Assembly: GCA_050725495.1 (NCBI GenBank)
Contig: JBOHHM010000025.1
Location: 1-11,003 of the forward strand
From: JBOHHM01 sp050725495
GTDB lineage: Bacteria > Pseudomonadota > Gammaproteobacteria > Burkholderiales > Burkholderiaceae_C
Reading direction: 5' to 3'
Length of the DNA: 11,003 bases
In this document: positions 5,475 through 11,003 of the stretch, piece by piece
Layout of the letters: each line of letters begins with the position of its first letter
Numbering within the stretch: position 1 is the stretch's first letter
Position numbers and translations under genes: made by a program
The notes under the pieces: generated by a model
Seen by the model: the letters and a program-made list of their open reading frames with translations, nothing else
Databases searched by the model: none
Told to the model about the DNA's origin: nothing

Positions 5475-6527
5475 ATGTCGTTCACCATCACGGTGCAGCC
5501 CAGCGGGCGCGCCTTCACCGCCAATCCCGACGAAGCAATCCTGAGCGCCGGCATCCGCCAGGGCATTGGCCTGCCCTATGGCTGCAAGGACGGCGCCTGC
5601 GGCTCGTGCAAGTGCAAGAAACTCGAAGGCATCGTGGTCCATGGCCCGCACCAGAGCAAGGCGCTGAGCCCCGAGGAGCAGGAACACGGCTTCATCCTGA
5701 CCTGCTGCGCCATGCCGCAAACCGACGTGGTGCTCGAAGCGCGCCAGGTCACCGACGAGAGCGCCTTTCCGGTCAAGAAAATGCCTTCGCGCGTGACGAC
5801 GCTCGAGAAAAAATCGCCCGACGTGATGGTGATCAAGCTGCAGCTGCCGGCCAACGACACCCTGCGCTACCACGCGGGCCAGTATGTCGAGTTCATCCTG
5901 CGCGACGGTGCGCGGCGCAGCTACTCGATGGCCAACGCGCCGCAGGCGCTTGGCGCAGAGCCAAGCCCCGGCGTAGAGCTGCACATCCGCCACATGCCGG
6001 GCGGCAAGTTCACCGACCATGTCTTCACCGCGATGAAAGAGAAGGAAATCCTGCGCGTCGAAGGGCCCTATGGCAGCTTCTTCCTGCGCGAGGATTCGAA
6101 CAAGCCCATGGTGCTGCTGGCCTCGGGCACGGGTTTCGCGCCGATCAAGGCCATCATCGAGCACCTGCAGTTCAAGGGCTCGAGCCGACCGGCCACGCTG
6201 TACTGGGGCGGGCGTCGTCCCGGCGACCTGTACATGGACGACTGGGTCCGGGCCAAACTGGCCGAGATGCCCAACCTCAAATACGTTCCCGTGATCTCCG
6301 ACGCCCTACCCGAAGACGGCTGGAGCGGGCGCACCGGTTTCGTCCACAAGGCCGTGCTGGAAGACCTGCCCGACCTCTCGGGCTACCAGGTCTATGCCTG
6401 CGGCGCGCCCATCGTCGTGGACTCGGCGCGCGAAGACTACATCGCGCTGGCCGGCCTGCCGGCCGATGAGTTCTACGCCGATGCCTTCACTTCGGAGAGG
6501 GACAAGCATGGAGTGGAGGTCAGGTAA
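5475..6527 (+). CDS. 2Fe-2S ferredoxin-FAD-NAD(P)H reductase (CDP-6-deoxy-delta-3,4-glucoseen reductase-like)
   Basis: This 350-residue fusion carries electrons from NAD(P)H through FAD to a 2Fe-2S cluster. Residues 1-90 are a plant-type ferredoxin with cluster ligands C37, C42, C45 and C77 (CKDGACGSC...TC). Residues 100-200 are the FAD domain with RSYS (148-151), and 205-340 the NAD domain with GTGFAPIKA (218-226) and YACGAP (307-312); the end DEFYADAF is also conserved. Proteins of this layout in Burkholderiales are commonly named after AscD/RfbI, but no deoxysugar genes are present here, so the name describes similarity only; an oxygenase reductase or general electron donor is equally possible. 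ATG 5475 has GAGGA at 5460-5464, 10 bases upstream. It ends at a terminator shared with the following opposing gene. Confidence 0.9.
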   Translation: MSFTITVQPSGRAFTANPDEAILSAGIRQGIGLPYGCKDGACGSCKCKKLEGIVVHGPHQSKALSPEEQEHGFILTCCAMPQTDVVLEARQVTDESAFPVKKMPSRVTTLEKKSPDVMVIKLQLPANDTLRYHAGQYVEFILRDGARRSYSMANAPQALGAEPSPGVELHIRHMPGGKFTDHVFTAMKEKEILRVEGPYGSFFLREDSNKPMVLLASGTGFAPIKAIIEHLQFKGSSRPATLYWGGRRPGDLYMDDWVRAKLAEMPNLKYVPVISDALPEDGWSGRTGFVHKAVLEDLPDLSGYQVYACGAPIVVDSAREDYIALAGLPADEFYADAFTSERDKHGVEVR

Positions 6528-6547
6528 AAAACTCCCAGCCAGCCCTC

Positions 6548-6590
6548 AAAAAAAACGCCTGCGGTCCGCGACCCCAGGCGCTTTTCCTTT
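6548..6590. terminator. Bidirectional intrinsic terminator
   Basis: CGCCTG (6556-6561) pairs with CAGGCG (6575-6580); inside, GGT (6563-6565) pairs with ACC (6571-6573) across a C-C mismatch, leaving a 5-base loop. A run of eight A (6548-6555) lies on the left and C-TTTT-CC-TTT on the right. On the minus strand this gives a U8 tail, an excellent terminator for the small periplasmic protein gene; on the plus strand it gives a fair one for the reductase gene, 20 bases after its stop. Confidence 0.85.
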
Positions 6591-6606
6591 GGCCGGCTGC
6601 AAGAAC

Positions 6607-6951
6607 TCAGCGGGCGGGTGCCACGGCCTGACGATCATGCTTCTGACGGTAAATGGCGCGGCTGGCCCGGTCTTGCTCACGGTGCAGCTTGCGGCGCTCG
6701 GCCCGGGTCACCATGCCATCGGCCTTGACAGCCGCCTCATCAGCGTGGATCTTGGCTTGGCGCTTTTCCATGCGCGCCGCTTCCCTGGGCGTCAGCTGAC
6801 CGGACGCCACGCCTTGGTCTATGCGCTTTTGCTGGTTGGCTTCACGCTGGTCCACACGCGGCGTGGCCGTCGGGTCCGCCGGGGACGTCTGGGCGAAAGC
6901 GCCGCCAGCGGCAGCGAGCGCCAGGGCGGCGATGAGGGTCTGGATCTTCAT
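6607..6951 (-). CDS. Small periplasmic protein with two similar helical repeats, function unknown
   Basis: ATG 6951 is preceded by AGGAGA with a short spacer; the frame stays open further upstream but without a site. The 114-residue product begins with a signal peptide (MKIQTLIAALALAAAGGAFA, cleavage likely before Q21). The mature part is highly charged and helical. Two segments align: GVASGQLTPREAARMEKRQAKI (47-68) and AVKADGMVTRAERRKLHREQDRA (74-96), each with a Gly-x-[LV]-T turn followed by a basic helix. The AxADGxVTxxER pattern is reminiscent of one half of an EF-hand, although the acidic loop is incomplete. The tail SRAIYRQKHDRQ is rich in basic residues. I recognise the style from conserved hypothetical exported proteins of Burkholderiales but know no function. 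It is divergent from the Bug-type gene across about 150 bases. Confidence 0.8.
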   Translation of the reverse strand: MKIQTLIAALALAAAGGAFAQTSPADPTATPRVDQREANQQKRIDQGVASGQLTPREAARMEKRQAKIHADEAAVKADGMVTRAERRKLHREQDRASRAIYRQKHDRQAVAPAR

Positions 6952-6975
6952 AGCATCTCCTGTGTTGTTGATCGG

Positions 6976-6996
6976 GTATGGAGAAGACCTCCATGC
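6976..6996. repeat. Hairpin in the leader of the small periplasmic protein gene
   Basis: ATGGAG-AAGAC-CTCCAT (6978-6994) is a perfect 6-bp inverted repeat, extendable by one wobble and one G-C pair. It lies 27 bases upstream of the minus-strand ATG at 6951 and would be in its 5' leader if the promoter is further up. Its role is unknown. Confidence 0.35.
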
Positions 6997-7035
6997 CCCA
7001 CACAACGGCCCCGTCGCCCTCATGGCACGACAGCA

Positions 7036-7045
7036 TTTGCGCAAA
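7036..7045. promoter_or_regulatory. TTTGCGCAAA palindrome between divergent genes, possible operator
   Basis: This 10-base perfect palindrome lies 67 bases before the plus-strand ATG at 7103 and 85 bases before the minus-strand ATG at 6951. A symmetric site in the middle of a divergent promoter region is a reasonable place for a dimeric regulator. No regulator gene is adjacent, and no family-specific consensus is recognised. Confidence 0.25.
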
Positions 7046-7102
7046 CAGATGCAACCAATTGCCACCAAAACCGGTGCTCCGCCGTTTTGCACAATAGGGG
7101 GC

Positions 7103-8074
7103 ATGAATCGCAGAACCCTTCTCCTCTCCTCTGTCGCCGCCAGCGTGGCGGTGCCGCCCTCCTTGGCGCTGGCCCAGGCCCGCCCGATTCGCCTGATCGT
7201 GCCCTACGCCGCGGGCGGCCCGGTCGACGTGACGGCCCGCGTGCTGGCCGAGCGCGTAAAGGACGCGCTGGGGCCGGTGATCATCGACAACAAGCCCGGC
7301 GCCAGCGGCAACATCGGCGCCGATGCCGTGGCCAAGGCTGCGCCCGACGGTCTGACGATAGGCATTGCGGCCACCGCCACCCATGCCGTCAACCCCTGGC
7401 TCTACCGCAAGATGCCCTACAACGCCGCGACCGACTTCGCGCCCATCACCCAGATGCTGCGCGTGCCCAATGTGCTGGTCATGAACGCCGAGACCGCCGC
7501 GCGCCTGCGGATCAACAGCCTCAAGGACCTGATTGCCTATGCGAAGGCCAACCCTGCCAAGCTCAACTATGGCTCGGGTGGCAATGGCAGCGCAGGCCAC
7601 CTGGCCGGCGAGATGTTCAAGGCCCAGGCCGGCATTTTCGCTCTGCACATCCCCTACAACGGCGGCAACCCGGCGCAGCTCGCGCTGCTGAGCGGCCAAG
7701 TCGATTTCAATTTCGACAACCTCGCCACCGCCGCACCCAACATCCGCTCCGGCAAGCTCCTGGCCCTGGCCGTGACCACAGCCCTGCGCAGCCCCGCCCT
7801 GCCCGACATCCCGCCCGTGGCCGACACGCTCAAGGGTTTTGCCATTGACACCTGGTGGGGCTTGGTGGCGCCGGCAGCCACACCCACAGACGTGGTGACG
7901 CGGCTGAACCAGACGTTCGTCTCAGCCCTGAACGCTCCCGAAACCAGGACCCGCTTTGCCGCCTTGTTGGCCGAACCGGTTCCCACCACGCCCGAGGCCT
8001 TTGGGGCGTTCATGCGAAGCGAGCTGGCCAAATATGAAAAGGTGGTGAAGGCTTCCGGCGCCAAGCTTGACTGA
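7103..8074 (+). CDS. Bug/TctC-family tripartite tricarboxylate transporter substrate-binding protein
   Basis: The 323-residue product starts with MNRRTLLLSSVAASVAVPPSLALA, a signal peptide with a twin-arginine-like NRRTLLL. The mature protein shows the Bug pattern throughout: IRLIVPYAAGGPVDVTARVLAE (29-50), IDNKPGASGNIGADAVAKAAPDG (61-83), NYGSGGNGSAGHLAGEMFK (155-173) and HIPYNGGNPAQLALLSGQVDF (182-202). Such proteins bind small carboxylates in the periplasm, usually for a TctAB membrane permease; some act as sensors. No tctA or tctB is near, so this is an orphan, as is common in Burkholderiales. The ligand cannot be inferred. A purine stretch AGGGGG ends one base before the ATG, too close for a typical ribosome-binding site. 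The gene ends 82 bases before the stop of the opposing methyltransferase gene. Confidence 0.92.
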   Translation: MNRRTLLLSSVAASVAVPPSLALAQARPIRLIVPYAAGGPVDVTARVLAERVKDALGPVIIDNKPGASGNIGADAVAKAAPDGLTIGIAATATHAVNPWLYRKMPYNAATDFAPITQMLRVPNVLVMNAETAARLRINSLKDLIAYAKANPAKLNYGSGGNGSAGHLAGEMFKAQAGIFALHIPYNGGNPAQLALLSGQVDFNFDNLATAAPNIRSGKLLALAVTTALRSPALPDIPPVADTLKGFAIDTWWGLVAPAATPTDVVTRLNQTFVSALNAPETRTRFAALLAEPVPTTPEAFGAFMRSELAKYEKVVKASGAKLD

Positions 8075-8093
8075 GTTTGCGGGCATTCCAGGG

Positions 8094-8161
8094 CTTGAGC
8101 CCCCGCACGGCGGGCGTGGAGCGCTATCCATTTGATAGCAATCCGCCGGCCGGGGCTTAAG
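8094..8161. repeat. Nested hairpin element containing copy 2 of the intergenic palindrome
   Basis: CTTGAGCCCC (8094-8103) pairs with GGGGCTTAAG (8152-8161) over ten positions with one G-U wobble. Inside sits GCTATCCATTTGATAGC (8123-8139), the second copy of the 17-base palindrome, and the self-complementary CCGGCCGG (8147-8154 region). The element fills the space between two converging genes; its right arm includes the TAA of the methyltransferase gene (8157-8159). It could stabilise or end both transcripts, but no T-tract is present. Confidence 0.6.
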
Positions 8162-9098
8162 ACAGGAAGAGCCGGCAGATCGCGTCGATATGGCGCTGGT
8201 CCGTGCCACAGCAGCCGCCCAGCACCGTCAGCTGGCTCAAGCGGCCCTTGAGGTCCCGGTATTGCCCGCCCAGCTCCTGCGGGTCGCCGTCGTCGAGTTC
8301 GGTCGCCTCGTTGAGTTCGGCGTGGCTTTTTTGCGAGGCGTTCGCCCGCACCCCGCGAATCCGGGACAGCCAGGCGCCAGCCGGCGCCAAAGCCGGGCCG
8401 AAGTGCAGCGGGTGGGCGCAGTTGATCATGTAGTACTCGGGAAAGCCATCGCTGGCCTCATCAGTTCCCTCTATGGCCTGCTGCAGCGACTCGCCTGTGG
8501 GAAGCCGGCCGTCGGTCTCGACCGTGAACGAGATGGCCACCGGCATGCGGGCGGATCGGGCCGCCAGCGCGACACCGATGGCCTCGTCCCCATAGTTCAT
8601 GGTCACGGCGGTAACCATGTCGGCCTCGGTGCCCGCGAAGGTGTCGATCTGCGCGCCATGGTAGTCGGCCGCCTCGCTGGCCGTCATGAGCGCGGCCGGC
8701 ACATAGCCGTCGGCCCGCGGTCCGATGACGCCATTGATGACGCAGCGGGTCACGGGGGTTTGCAGGGACTCACGCAACTCGACGAGCAAGTCAATGGCCC
8801 GTCGGTTGATGTCGGCCAGGGCCTGCGTCGAAAAACCCAGCCTGGCGCCCCAGTCCCGGTTGGCGCGCCAGGTCGGGCTGTCCAGGATCAGCCCCACACG
8901 GTAGCGCTGGGCGAGGCGCCCGAAGTCATGGAAATAGCGTCGCAGGGTTTGCCGCCCCGCCTCGTCTTGCAGCAGCACGAAGGCGGCAAATTCTGGCAGG
9001 ACAATGCCCGACTGGAAGATCAGGGTGGTTTCAAGACCTCCATCGGTGATGAAGATATCCCCCGAGGTCTGGGGCAGGCGGCTACGGTACTGGGGCAT
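8157..9098 (-). CDS. Homocysteine S-methyltransferase family protein
   Basis: The start is ATG 9098, preceded by AGGAG with a 6-base spacer; longer in-frame starts (such as 9221) lack a site. The product has 313 residues, similar to E. coli MmuM (310). The zinc-thiolate set is present: C227 in YYMINCAHP and the pair C296-C297 in LGGCCGT. TDGGLETTLIF (18-28) is the N-terminal barrel motif. These enzymes transfer a methyl group, often from S-methylmethionine or a betaine, to homocysteine to give methionine; the donor here is unknown. RGVRANASQKSHAELNEATELDDGDPQELG (248-277) is typical of this proteobacterial subgroup. A 321-base non-coding region rich in hairpins lies upstream. The gene is convergent with the Bug-type gene, and its stop lies in the right arm of a hairpin element. 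Confidence 0.88.
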   Translation of the reverse strand: MPQYRSRLPQTSGDIFITDGGLETTLIFQSGIVLPEFAAFVLLQDEAGRQTLRRYFHDFGRLAQRYRVGLILDSPTWRANRDWGARLGFSTQALADINRRAIDLLVELRESLQTPVTRCVINGVIGPRADGYVPAALMTASEAADYHGAQIDTFAGTEADMVTAVTMNYGDEAIGVALAARSARMPVAISFTVETDGRLPTGESLQQAIEGTDEASDGFPEYYMINCAHPLHFGPALAPAGAWLSRIRGVRANASQKSHAELNEATELDDGDPQELGGQYRDLKGRLSQLTVLGGCCGTDQRHIDAICRLFLS

Positions 9099-9419
9099 GG
9101 GACTCTCCTGTTCCCCCGGCGGTTGCGCTCCAGGCCAAAGGCCTGATGCAGACATCCCGGTCGGCAAACCACATGATCCCTGCCATTGTGGTGATCTGTG
9201 CCCCGGAATCAAGCGGTTCATGCGGGACAGCGCCCGGTGCGCGACCGGCCAGCCATCAGGATACGCGGGACGAGGCCGGGCCGCAGCCCAGAGATACCCT
9301 GCGCAAGACCTTCTTGCGTTGAGCCCGTCGTTGCTGATATTTTCGGCTGCGAGCCCTCATCCGATGGATGCGAGGCGCTATTGAATTGATAGCGATTCAG
9401 ACTCGCTGGTCAGCCGGCT
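9099..9419 (-). other. 321-base non-coding region with several perfect hairpins, upstream of the methyltransferase
   Basis: No supported gene is seen on either strand. Near-perfect stem-loops are: CAGGCC-AAA-GGCCTG (9131-9145); ACCACA ... TGTGGT (9168-9192, 13-base loop); CCGGT-GCGCG-ACCGG (9234-9248); and CGCAAGA-CCT-TCTTGCG (9302-9318). The third copy of the 17-base palindrome lies at 9377-9393. On the minus strand these would fall in the 5' leader of the methyltransferase gene if its promoter is near the H-NS gene end. I looked for and could not recognise a known SAM or SAH riboswitch consensus. Confidence 0.5.
9370..9406. repeat. Copy 3 of the GCTAT-N7-ATAGC intergenic palindrome
   Basis: GCTATTGAATTGATAGC (9377-9393) has the same arms, spacing and right-hand TTGATAGC as the other two copies, in the same orientation. 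It is nested inside GCGAG (9370-9374) and CTCGC (9402-9406), extending the stem with a bulge. It lies 14 bases after the end of the H-NS gene. Confidence 0.65.
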
Positions 9420-9710
9420 TCAGCCAATGACGAACTGCGACCTGTCCTTCGCCTGAATCCATTTGGGCGGCTTGCCGCGCCCGGTCCAGGTTTCGCCGGT
9501 GGCGGGATTGCGGTATTTGGCAGCGACCTTGCTCCCGCGGCTGCTCGATCGGGTCCGGCTTGCCGGGAATACATCTTGCGCCGTGAGGCCGAACTCGGCA
9601 ATCAAAGCCCGCACTTGCCCGACGGCCTGTGCTGTTTCATTGCGCCGTGCTTCGCTGATTTGCTGCTCCAGCAATTCGCGTTGCTTCAGAAGTTCCTTAT
9701 AGGTCGCCAT
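9420..9710 (-). CDS. H-NS family nucleoid-associated protein
   Basis: This 96-residue protein has the H-NS layout. Residues 1-48 are a predicted coiled-coil dimerisation region (YKELLKQRELLEQQISEARR), 50-62 a basic serine-rich linker, and 63-96 the DNA-binding domain with KYRNPATGETWTGRGKPPKW (65-84), which contains the TGRGKPP version of the QGR/RGR hook that enters the minor groove of AT-rich DNA. It would silence AT-rich genes and organise DNA. Betaproteobacteria commonly carry several such short paralogues, so this need not be the main H-NS. ATG 9710 has a weak GGAAAG 7 bases upstream. The gene sits alone, with its own promoter region (AT-rich, 9711-9811), which allows autorepression as in other H-NS genes; that is inference. 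Confidence 0.93.
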   Translation of the reverse strand: MATYKELLKQRELLEQQISEARRNETAQAVGQVRALIAEFGLTAQDVFPASRTRSSSRGSKVAAKYRNPATGETWTGRGKPPKWIQAKDRSQFVIG

Positions 9711-9751
9711 ATTGAGTCTTTCCGAGTCATTATTGGTTAATCGACATCCCC

Positions 9752-9779
9752 ATTATGTCTTATTAATCAGTTCAAGCAA
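9752..9779 (-). promoter_or_regulatory. Candidate sigma-70 promoter of the H-NS gene
   Basis: On the minus strand TTGCTT (9774-9779) and CATAAT (9752-9757) are 16 bases apart, with four and five consensus matches. Transcription would begin about 9745 and leave a leader of about 35 bases. The surrounding 9711-9811 stretch is much richer in A and T than the rest of the window. Confidence 0.5.
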
Positions 9780-9798
9780 CGGTTTCTAATTGATACAG

Positions 9799-9822
9799 AA
9801 AAATATCCGCTCCGATAATCGG
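9799..9822 (-). terminator. Candidate terminator after the CNNM/CorC gene
   Basis: Directly after the stop codon, the minus strand reads CCGAT-T-ATCGG (9812-9822), followed by AGCGGATA and five T (9799-9803). The stem is short and the T-run is eight bases away, so it is a weak terminator at best. Confidence 0.35.
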
Positions 9823-11003
9823 CTAATTGGCCGGCAGCGCGGTTGCCAGCACCTTGTCAATGCGCTTGCCGTCCAGATCCACCACCTCGAATACCCAGCC
9901 TGCGCATTCAATACGCTCACCTGCAGCGGGCAGGCGGCCCGAGGCCGACATCAGCAGCCCGGCCACGGTGTTGTAGCGGCCGCGGTCTTCTTCGGGCAGT
10001 TCGCGAATATCGAGCCGGTTTTTGAGCTCACCCACCGGCATCAGGCCATCGAGCAGCCAGGAACCGTCCTCGCGCTGCGTGGCCCAGGCATCGGCCTGGG
10101 CGCCAGGCTGCAGCTCGCCGGTGATGGCTTCGAGCAGGTCGCGGGGCGTCATGAGGCCCTGGACCACGCCGTATTCATCCACCACAAACACCATGCGGCC
10201 CGCCCTGGAGCGGAACTGCTCCAGCAGCTCCATGCCGCTCAGGGTTTCGGGCACGAAGGAGGCCGGCATCGCATGCGGCTCGATGTTGCCGCTCTGGTCG
10301 GGGCCGAGTTCCAACAGCCGGGCCACGCTGATCACGCCCACCACGTCGTCGAGCGAGCCGCGGCAGACCGGATACCATGAATGGGCTCCCCTCTGGCTTC
10401 CAGCGCCCGCCTGCCTCAAGCATTGGGCCACGGTATTGGCGGCATCGAGCCATTGCACATCGGCTCGCGGCACCATCAGCGAGGTCAGCGGCCGGTCGTC
10501 CAGGCGAAACACGTTCTGCACCATCTGGTGCTCATGCTGCTCGATCACACCGGCGTCCAGGCCTTCGTCGAGACTGGCGGCGATTTCGTCCTCGGTCACG
10601 GCACGGCCCGCCGCGTTGTCGATGCGCAGCAGCTTGAGCACGGTCTGGGTGCTCAGCGAGAGCAGCCCCACAAAGGGCTTTGCGCCGCTGGCCACCCAGC
10701 TCATGGGGCGCGACATCCAGCGCGAGACGATTTCCGGGTAGAGCTGGCCGATGCGCTTGGGCACCAGTTCGCCAAACACAATGGTGATGAAGGTGATGAC
10801 CGCAACCACCAGCGCCGTCGCCGTGACGTTGGCCGCGCGTTGCGGCGCCCCCAAGGCCTGAAACCAGGCCGACACACCATCGCTGAACGCGGCTTCGCCG
10901 ATGATGCCGTTGAGCATGCCAATCGAGGTGATGCCGACCTGCACCGACGACAGGAACTGCGTGGGGTTGTCCAGCAGGTCCAGCGCGGACCGCGCCCCCT
11001 TGT
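9823..11003 (-). CDS. CNNM/CorC (HlyC) family membrane protein with CBS pair, partial (N-terminus beyond window)
   Basis: The frame is open to the window edge, showing 392 residues; a GTG at 10944 is internal, because the preceding residues (KGARSALDLLDNPTQFLSSV) already match the family. The CNNM/DUF21 membrane domain is seen in SVQVGITSIGMLNGIIGEAA and VVAVITFITIVFGELVPKRIGQLYPE, with the signature GELVPK. A CBS pair follows: the first at about TSLMVPRADVQWLDAANTV, the second around RMVFVVDEYGVVQGLMTPRDLLEAITGEL. The C-terminal CorC_HlyC domain is complete (DGSWLLDGLMPVGELK to VFEVVDLDGKRIDKVLA). Family members are linked to Mg2+ or Co2+ efflux and old 'hemolysin' annotations; transport specificity is not visible here. 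The CBS domains suggest nucleotide or Mg-ATP sensing. The protein should have about 430-450 residues in full. Confidence 0.92.
   Translation of the reverse strand, partial: KGARSALDLLDNPTQFLSSVQVGITSIGMLNGIIGEAAFSDGVSAWFQALGAPQRAANVTATALVVAVITFITIVFGELVPKRIGQLYPEIVSRWMSRPMSWVASGAKPFVGLLSLSTQTVLKLLRIDNAAGRAVTEDEIAASLDEGLDAGVIEQHEHQMVQNVFRLDDRPLTSLMVPRADVQWLDAANTVAQCLRQAGAGSQRGAHSWYPVCRGSLDDVVGVISVARLLELGPDQSGNIEPHAMPASFVPETLSGMELLEQFRSRAGRMVFVVDEYGVVQGLMTPRDLLEAITGELQPGAQADAWATQREDGSWLLDGLMPVGELKNRLDIRELPEEDRGRYNTVAGLLMSASGRLPAAGERIECAGWVFEVVDLDGKRIDKVLATALPAN

Noticed and set aside
6394..7848. Plus-strand open frame of 484 codons spanning the reductase end, terminator, small periplasmic gene and Bug gene
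   Set aside because: It crosses a strong terminator and three better supported genes in other frames, and its translation is low-complexity Arg/Gly/Pro sequence.
8190..9146. Plus-strand open frame of 318 codons opposite the methyltransferase gene
   Set aside because: The minus strand has the full zinc-cysteine set and a good ribosome-binding site, while the plus-strand frame has no family features.
9198..9389. Small plus-strand open frame in the 321-base non-coding region
   Set aside because: No ribosome-binding site or recognisable composition, and it runs into the palindromic repeat. The region is better described as non-coding.
9099..9419. SAM or SAH riboswitch upstream of the methyltransferase
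   Set aside because: The hairpins are real, but I could not match them to any aptamer consensus I know, so no named riboswitch is claimed.
9790..10380. Plus-strand open frame of 196 codons opposite the CNNM/CorC gene
   Set aside because: The opposite strand encodes a complete CBS and CorC_HlyC domain; the plus-strand product is a His/Gln/Ala-rich shadow.
1..11003. CRISPR array, insertion sequence, prophage or defence island
   Set aside because: No regularly spaced direct repeats, no transposase, integrase, nuclease or phage-like protein is seen on either strand; all confident genes are of housekeeping or conserved unknown type.

Overview
The window reads as ordinary chromosome from a GC-rich betaproteobacterium, most likely a member of the Comamonadaceae (relatives of Polaromonas, Rhodoferax, Acidovorax or Variovorax). 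The assignment rests on gene content and style: an orphan Bug/TctC-type substrate-binding protein, a short H-NS paralogue ending in the YRNP...TWTGRGKPPKW motif, a ferredoxin-fused reductase of the type usually called 'CDP-6-deoxy-glucoseen reductase', and three copies of a short intergenic palindrome (GCTAT-N7-ATAGC) that I remember from this family. I see no prophage, transposase, CRISPR array, toxin-antitoxin pair or defence cluster, and no convincing new multi-gene system.

Layout, left to right. A truncated D-2-hydroxyacid dehydrogenase-like gene (minus) faces away from galU (plus). galU converges on a minus-strand group that probably reads cysM, then a zinc-ribbon Nudix hydrolase, then tusA: cysteine synthesis next to a sulfur-carrier protein. 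Upstream of cysM a strong ribosome-binding site serves a possible six-codon leader peptide (MAQCKL) whose stop overlaps the cysM start. Head to head with cysM is tRNA-Leu(CAA), with a UUCG hairpin at its 3' end. Next comes a secreted HtrA-fold protein with a PDZ domain whose catalytic His and Asp positions are substituted, overlapping tail to tail with an atypical SDR/epimerase-like gene. That gene diverges from a 2Fe-2S/FAD/NAD reductase, which ends at a clear bidirectional terminator shared with a small periplasmic protein built of two similar helical repeats.

The right third holds the orphan solute-binding protein (plus), a nested hairpin with one copy of the family palindrome, a homocysteine S-methyltransferase (minus) behind a 321-base non-coding stretch rich in perfect hairpins, an H-NS-like nucleoid protein (minus) with an AT-rich promoter region, and a CNNM/CorC-type CBS-domain membrane protein (minus) that runs off the window end.

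Themes: sulfur and one-carbon metabolism recur (cysM, tusA, homocysteine methyltransferase), but the genes are dispersed and look like housekeeping. The most useful leads are the putative cysM leader peptide, the pseudo-protease, the repeat sitting in the translation start region of the Nudix gene, and the structured leader before the methyltransferase.
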